DNA of 64,000 bases, taken from assembly GCA_024752435.1 (NCBI GenBank), contig CP103037.1, forward strand, positions 248,001 through 312,000. The letters run 5' to 3'. Shown here piece by piece: positions 58,399 through 64,000 of this stretch. Source of the DNA: Allantophomopsis cytisporea (Eukaryota; Ascomycota; Leotiomycetes; Phacidiales; Phacidiaceae). A program made the translations under genes and the position numbers. Every line of letters starts with the position of its first letter. Positions within the stretch are counted from its first letter, which is position 1. The notes below the pieces were generated by a model. It was given only the letters and a program-made list of their open reading frames with translations. It was not told the DNA's origin and ran no database searches.

Positions 58399-59675
58399 AT
58401 GTCTGTAAGTCAATTGGCTTTTGTTTTCTTTTCTGGCGGGTGTTCTTTAGTTATTATGGCATTCTGATTTTGGATATCCGCTGACTCATTGTTTGCTGTT
58501 ACAGTCTTTCCACATCCAGAACCCAAACGTGGGTGATAGATCAACTTCTGAAGATTGGAGAAGTATGTACACATTAATTTCCCACTGTTCTCAACTCATC
58601 AGCAAGCTGACTCCTCCCAGTTCGCGGATACAACCCCCTCACCCCACCTGACCTTCTTCAACATGAAATCAACCAGACCGAGAAAAGCAAAGCCACAGTC
58701 ATTGCTGGCCGTGACGAATCCGTAGCTATCATCCGCGGCGAAGATGCGAAAAACCGCCTATTGGTCGTTATTGGTCCTTGCTCAATTCATGACCCAGAAG
58801 CTGCGCTCTCTTACTGCGACAAGCTACTTACACTTAAGGAAAAGCACAAGGATGACCTCCTCATCGTCATGCGCTCCTACCTCGAGAAGCCAAGAACGAC
58901 TGTTGGCTGGAAGGGTCTCATCAACGACCCTGACATCGACAACTCTTTCAAGATCAACAAGGGTCTCCGCATTTCCAGACAATTGTTCCGCGATCTTACT
59001 GAGAAGGGAATGCCACTTGCCAGCGAAATGCTCGATACAATCTCCCCACAATACTTCTCCGATCTTCTGTCAGTAGGCGCTGTCGGTGCTCGCACCACTG
59101 AGTCTCAACTCCACCGCGAGTTGGCGTCTGGTCTTTCTTTCCCAATTGGATTCAAGAACGGCACCGATGGTACCCTCGGCGTCGCAGTTGATGCTATTGG
59201 CGCTGTGAAGCACCCACATCATTTCCTTTCCGTCACCAAGCCTGGTGTTGTCGCCATTGTCGGCACTGTTGGTAATGATGACTGCTTCGTTATCCTCCGA
59301 GGTGGTAAGAAGGGCACCAACTACGATGCCCAGTCGATTAAGGAGGCTAAGGAGGCTCTCGAGAAGAGTGGTGTCAGACAGAGACTCATGGTTGATTGCT
59401 CTCACGGCAACTCGCTCAAGGACCACAGAAACCAGCCTAAGGTCGCCGCAGATCTTGCCGGTCAGATCGAAAAGGGTGAGCAGGCTATCATGGGTGTCAT
59501 GATCGAGAGTAACCATCATGAGGGAGCCCAGAAGGTGCCAAAGGAGGGTAAGGCTGGTCTTAAGTTCGGTGTCTCTATCACTGATGCTTGTATTGGATGG
59601 GAGGACACTGAGAGCGTTCTTGAGGTCCTTGCTAAGGCTGTCAGAGCCAGAAGAGAGGTTGTCAATGGTGCTTAA
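58399..59675 (+). CDS. DAHP synthase, class I (ARO3/ARO4 type)
   Basis: Model: join(58399..58404,58505..58562,58621..59675), 372 residues. The first coding exon is only ATG TCT. 3-Deoxy-D-arabino-heptulosonate-7-phosphate synthase joins phosphoenolpyruvate and erythrose 4-phosphate, the entry to the shikimate pathway. Diagnostic pieces are WRIRGYNPLTPP after the splices, VVIGPCSIHD, MRSYLEKPRTTVGWKGL, the SEMLDTISPQY block, GARTTESQ, FKNGTDG and MVDCSHGNS. Metal-binding Cys (GPCS) and His (SHGN) are present. Size is normal. Whether it is the Phe- or Tyr-inhibited form cannot be decided by eye. It is 38 kb from the kynurenine genes. Confidence 0.95.
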
Positions 59676-60537
59676 GGGGCCAGTCTCGTTACGTATGATT
59701 TGGGTTTTAAAAAGTTTGGGATGCGTTATGTGTACATGGCGCTGGAGTGTAGATGGTTAGCATTGTAAGGTATATATACATGATTACTTTGTTTGGTATA
59801 TGATTGGATGATTGGTTTGGAGAGCAGTCAAGTGCATTTCACTTTTTTATCGTGTGACCAGATCATCTCTAAATAGTGTGAGATCGCAGTGACTTTTATT
59901 CGTCGTATTTCATAGATACCTACTGCCATATTGACGTGGTTAAGCCGGCAAATCACGTGCTGTCGTTGCGACGGCGAAGCCTCAGTTTAGATGAATCGCA
60001 AATAAAGATCCATACATCGGAATTCATGAGCAGTCCATGAGGATAGAACAATGTTGATGAGTTTCTATTTGGTTCAGGATTTGATGGGAGTTACAAGGTG
60101 GAATTGTTATCGCACTATGATCCACCTGACATAGATAGCTGTCTCAATTCGATGTGATTTGTAAAATTCATATTTTTTAAACGTTCAACTCCGTAGGGCT
60201 ACTCCACAACATTCAATAAAATAAAGCAATGGTACTAATTCATATTATAAAAATGTAATTATATATCCTTGACATATTGCTAGATATTCTCAGCCTCGCC
60301 CTTTCTATGAACCAATCATATGTAATCAGACTCCAAATGGTAAGCGAATATGTACAGCCAATCACAGGCTTGAATTCCGCTCAATCCAAAGTCTTCGCGA
60401 GCGACATCTTCCGCCTACGACCTCCTCCATCGACTCCCCGCAAGCTTCCAACGCCCCATATCAATCAATTGGGCCGCCATACATCGCCCATCTCTTTTGT
60501 GACCAGATACACATCAGAGGATCGACCTCGAATAATC
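59676..60537. other. intergenic
   Basis: 3' flank of DAHP synthase and promoter of cytochrome c1. CACGTG-like GGCAAATCACGTG lies near 59950. No gene is supported. Confidence 0.45.
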
Positions 60538-61813
60538 ATGTTGGCCCGATCCGTCCTGCGCTCGACACGCGCGGTCGGCGCAGCCCGCAATGGCGCTGTC
60601 AAGACCTCTACGGTACGAACATCTAAACCACCTTCAATCACCCCTGGGATCTTCGGAATGGCTTTTGGCGTCAGAATACATTACTTTGATCATGAGTATT
60701 ATGGAATTGATGCTGACATGATGTCTAAATAGCGTTCCGCTTCTACCTCCAGCTCCGAGGCCGCCTCTTCTCCCTTCGGGTTGACCATGGCTGGTACTGC
60801 CGCCACCGCCGTTGCTGCTGGTTCCATCGCCTGGTACTACCATCTCTATGGCGAAAATCTTCACGCCATGACCCCAGCTGAAGAGGGGTAAGTCACACCG
60901 AAACACTCCTTCGACAATGACGATTGCTTTGTGGTGGGAAGCAGGGGCTGGATACGGCTATTAGCTATCCTAGGACCAAGGAAAACCATGGGCAAGCAAA
61001 GGATATATGCTGATACGACTGATTCATAGTCTCCACCCAACACAGTACCCATGGGAGCACACCAAGGCAAATAAGACCTTCGACCACCAGGCGTATGTAT
61101 TATTACCGCCAATATGCCAATCAAGAAACTGACATTTGTATAGCCTTCGCCGTGGTTTCCAAGTCTACTCTGAAGTCTGCGCCTCCTGCCATTCCCTCAG
61201 CAGAATTCCATACCGAGCCCTCGTTGGTGTCACCCACACCGTTGATGAGGCCAAGGCTATGGCCGAGGAGAACGAGTACGATTCCGAGCCAAACGACGAG
61301 GGTGAAATCGAGAAGCGCCCAGGAAAGCTTTCCGACTACCTCCCGTCCCCATACAAGAACGACGAGGCCGCTCGTGCTGCCAATAATGGAGCTCTTCCAC
61401 CAGATCTTTCCCTCATGGCCAAGGCCCGTCACGGAGGCATCAACTACATTTTCAACTTGTTGACTGGTTACCCAGAGGAGGCACCACCAGGAGCTGTTGT
61501 CCCAGAGGGCCTCAACTTCAACCCATACTTCCCAGGTACCGGTATCGCTATGGCTCGTGTCTTGTACGATGGTCTTGTTGAGTACGAGGACGGCACTGAG
61601 GCATCTACTTCCCAGATGGCGAAGGATGTTACTGAGTTCCTCAACTGGTCTGCTGAGCCGGAGATGGACCAGCGCAAGAAGATGGGTCTTAAGGTTATTG
61701 TCATTGGATCCGCTCTCTTTGCTCTCAGTGTCTGGGTTAAGCGTTACAAGTGGTCCCCAATCAAGACCAGAAAGATCGCCTACAGCCCACCTCCAGTCGG
61801 CGGAAAGCACTAG
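60538..61813 (+). CDS. CYT1: cytochrome c1, mitochondrial
   Basis: Model: join(60538..60612,60733..60887,61030..61092,61144..61813), 320 residues with three introns. Cytochrome c1 is the heme c subunit of complex III, passing electrons from the Rieske protein to cytochrome c. The N-terminus is an Arg/Ser-rich mitochondrial signal followed by a hydrophobic sorting helix (near 43-61). The heme site CASCH is at 110-114. PPDLSLMAKARHGG and YFPGTGIAMAR, with the likely Met ligand, are conserved. A C-terminal anchor helix (LKVIVIGSALFALSVWVKRYKW) precedes a short matrix tail. Length is normal. The antisense frame opposite is only a shadow. Confidence 0.97.
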
Positions 61814-62571
61814 ATATATTAGATCAAGTCTAGTCCAATCCTCCCTTGCTCCCACTACCTATGTACTCTCTTTCCTTGTCTGGTTCTTTTGTATGACGAG
61901 GTGGAATTCAATGCCGTATACTAGTTTCATTTCTCGCACTCGCATTGTACAAAGGGTGAGCGGTTAAAAACTAGATTCTGTGTGTCAATTGAATATATTT
62001 GAAAGTTCCTTAATCTTGCAAGAGCATGACGGAAATTTATACGTATGTGATTTTGTCACGGATGTTGTGCTGGGTAATGAGGTGGCTTTTCAAAAACTAT
62101 TTGTATATGCAAGCTTGACAAAAGAATACCTAGAATGCCATTCATGCATTAACCATTTCCATGCTTATGTTCACTTTCCAATACTTCCAAATACTCCGAA
62201 TACACTTCCGCTCTTGCAATAATCAATGATGCGATAGATAGATACCTGGCATCTGAGGTTGGGAAGGCTACCTCGGCAAGGGTCCAAAAAAAAGAAAAAG
62301 AAAACCGCAAGGCTGCCAAAACATTTATCATTTGTAAACAATTGCCTTTGACTTTTTTTCTTTTGGGGATTTTCTTATGCAGCATCGCCAAATTACCACC
62401 CTCATTTTCGTCACAAATTGCATTTGAGCATATTTTGTATCTTTGCTCCTTTCGACCTTTCTATCTTTTCGTGAGAAGGGTTTACGGGAGATTGCGAAAG
62501 TACTGTGCGTCGCATTGGATACAAGTAAGCTACGATTGGAAGCAGCATTTCGCGTGAGTTTGTGAAGAGCG
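61814..62571. other. intergenic
   Basis: 3' flank of CYT1 and promoter of the next gene, with an A-rich run at 62284-62304. Minus-strand frames near 62149-62606 look like chance. Confidence 0.45.
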
Positions 62572-64000
62572 ATGGAAGAATTGGGACACGAGCAGACTGC
62601 TCCCATCCTTCCTGTGGCTATGGATGGAGTCGAGGATGAGAATAACGTATCGGTAAATTTTCGCTTTCATTTTTGTTTGTGTTTATTTTCATAATCGCGT
62701 GCTGCTCGTTACACAATACTGACTACATCCCGCAGCAACCAAAGTCTCACACCATGTCAACCACGAACGGATCTGAAAGCGAGGATGTCCTTGCCGAATT
62801 CGATGTCGATGCCGAGGAAAAACAATTTCTCACGGATTTATTGAAGTCGGCGCCGCCCGAGGAAGTCGAAGAGCTCGAACGTCTACGCATCGCTGAGGTC
62901 ACATTTCAGGCGAAGAAGGACGAATTGAGTGCGCAACTCCGCAGAGAGGTGCGCGAGGATCTGGGCAATGTCAAATTCCCGGCGACTTTGGCGAGGCTCG
63001 AGGAACATGTGCGTGCGTACGCTGATGCTCATGCACTGGCGACTAAGAGAAGCCGTTTGGAGAGACGGGCGTATCGAAGAGATATCTACGATTTTGCTAG
63101 GTGCATTGGGCTTAGTAGGCCAGAAGCCAGGAAAGAGAGGGCGAGGTATAGAATCGAGATGGGCAGGATTGTGGATGATTCTGATGAGAGTGATTTGGAG
63201 ATTTTGTTTGATGAGGATAGTGACGATGATGGTGACTTGAGAGATAAGCCAGCGGTTGACGAGTATGAACCGGAGATGAGAAGGTTGATGGGCAAATGTG
63301 TGGGTACAAAGAGGAAGAGAGATGATGATGAGGGTGAGAGCCAATCGAAGCTCACAGAGGAGCATAAGAAGGAGAGGAGAGCGGCCAAGAATGCTAGGAA
63401 GGCTGCTAATATGCAGAACACTGTTTCCGTATCTGATACCAAGGCAGTGGTTGCAGTGGCTCCGATAGCGCCTAAGACCCCTCAAAAAGTCGAGCAGACT
63501 TCTGAGGAAGCAAGCAAACTTTCTGAATCTGCAAGGAAAGCTCGTAAGGCTGCTAAGAAAGCAAGAAAGGCTGCCGAACTGGCTGCAAGGACTGCTGGTC
63601 AGACCGCTGCACCCGCAGCGACAAAGAAGGTCACCCCAGCACAAAAAGAGAAGAAGCCTCTCCCTTCCACTCAGAGCAAGCCCGACGCTGCTATGGACAA
63701 TAGAGAGAAAGCTAAACGCAAGCGTGAGAGAAAGAAGGCAAAGAAGGCTGAAGGTAGTGTAAAATCGGACTCGTCTAAGAAGGTCGTTTCTAAGCCAGCC
63801 ACTGCTGACACCAAAGCCATGGAAAGAGAGCCTACAACTGTACCATCCAAGGAAAAGTCAAAGAAGCAAGATGTTCACCCGGTCTCTGAAAAGGCAGCGG
63901 ATGCTCCAAAGGAGAGCAAGAGAATCAGAAAACGAAAGCGCAATAACAACCTTCTCAAGGGAGGCGATGCTGCTCAGCCCGCCGCCGAACTCGAGCCCAA
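62572..64000 (+). CDS. lysine/alanine-rich nuclear-type hypothetical protein, 3' truncated
   Basis: Model: join(62572..62652,62737..>64000), at least 448 residues, running off the window. One 84-nt intron follows the first 27 codons. The N-terminal part has acidic segments (SESEDVLAEFDVDAEE) and a helical RLEEHVRAYADAH region. From about residue 185 the protein is dominated by Lys, Ala, Arg and Ser, with acidic DDSDES patches and several nuclear-signal-like clusters such as KAKRKRERKKAKK and RIRKRKR. The composition is usual for nucleolar or chromatin proteins. No domain is recognised; the C-terminus is missing. Confidence 0.75.

Noticed and set aside
61121..61855. 244-codon open frame antisense to cytochrome c1
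   Set aside because: It lies opposite a certain gene with strong codon bias, which opens the antisense frame; no domain or splice support.
62883..63644. 253-codon minus-strand frame at the right edge
   Set aside because: Opposite the Lys/Ala-rich coding exon; its Leu/Ser/Cys-rich sequence reflects the complement of AAG/GAG/GCT codons.
1..64000. CRISPR arrays, bacterial operons, ribosome binding sites or riboswitches
   Set aside because: The window is eukaryotic nuclear DNA; no regularly spaced repeats or riboswitch-like folds were seen.

Overview
This window is nuclear DNA of a filamentous ascomycete (Pezizomycotina). The evidence is genes split by many short GT-AG introns (mostly 46-135 nt), fungal Zn2Cys6 regulators, a G1-family acid peptidase, a fungal rhodopsin-domain membrane protein, and nuclear genes for mitochondrial proteins (cytochrome c1, Atp11). 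A Leotiomycete is my guess from general gene style; the sequence alone does not fix the species. All gene models were joined by hand from splice signals, reading-frame continuity and family motifs.

Left edge (1-4.7 kb): the 3' end of an MFS transporter, a complete HSL-type alpha/beta hydrolase, a frameshifted relic of a type-B carboxylesterase, and an intact tRNA-Ala(AGC) gene with its Pol III terminator.

Core (4.9-20.9 kb): a compact block that looks like a tryptophan/kynurenine catabolic cluster. Kynureninase (BNA5-type) and indoleamine 2,3-dioxygenase (BNA2-type) are divergent. Kynurenine formamidase (BNA7-type) follows and is divergent from a salicylate-hydroxylase-like FAD monooxygenase. 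Two Zn2Cys6 regulators lie back to back on the minus strand, followed by two divergent TauD/TfdA-type 2-oxoglutarate dioxygenases. The three kynurenine enzymes together convert tryptophan to anthranilate; the monooxygenase could oxidise that aromatic acid further. The promoter between the two dioxygenases holds three CGG/CCG palindromes with extended arms, which look like operators for a zinc-cluster regulator.

Middle (21-35.4 kb): the DNA-repair gene RAD14/XPA, a seven-helix rhodopsin-domain protein, then about 10 kb that is nearly gene-free. That stretch holds only a secreted G1 (eqolisin) peptidase and a decayed cysteine-rich repeat gene.

Right half (35.4-64 kb): a second FAD monooxygenase, ATP11, a 4-coumarate:CoA-ligase-like enzyme with a peroxisomal tail, an unknown 357-residue protein, a BTB protein whose C-terminus is shifted by a perfect 17-bp tandem duplication, a third Zn2Cys6 regulator, a WD40-cyclophilin, a FAR-17a/AIG1-like membrane protein, a small conserved fungal protein, DAHP synthase, cytochrome c1, and a truncated lysine/alanine-rich nuclear-type protein at the edge. 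These are mostly housekeeping genes and show no obvious shared pathway.
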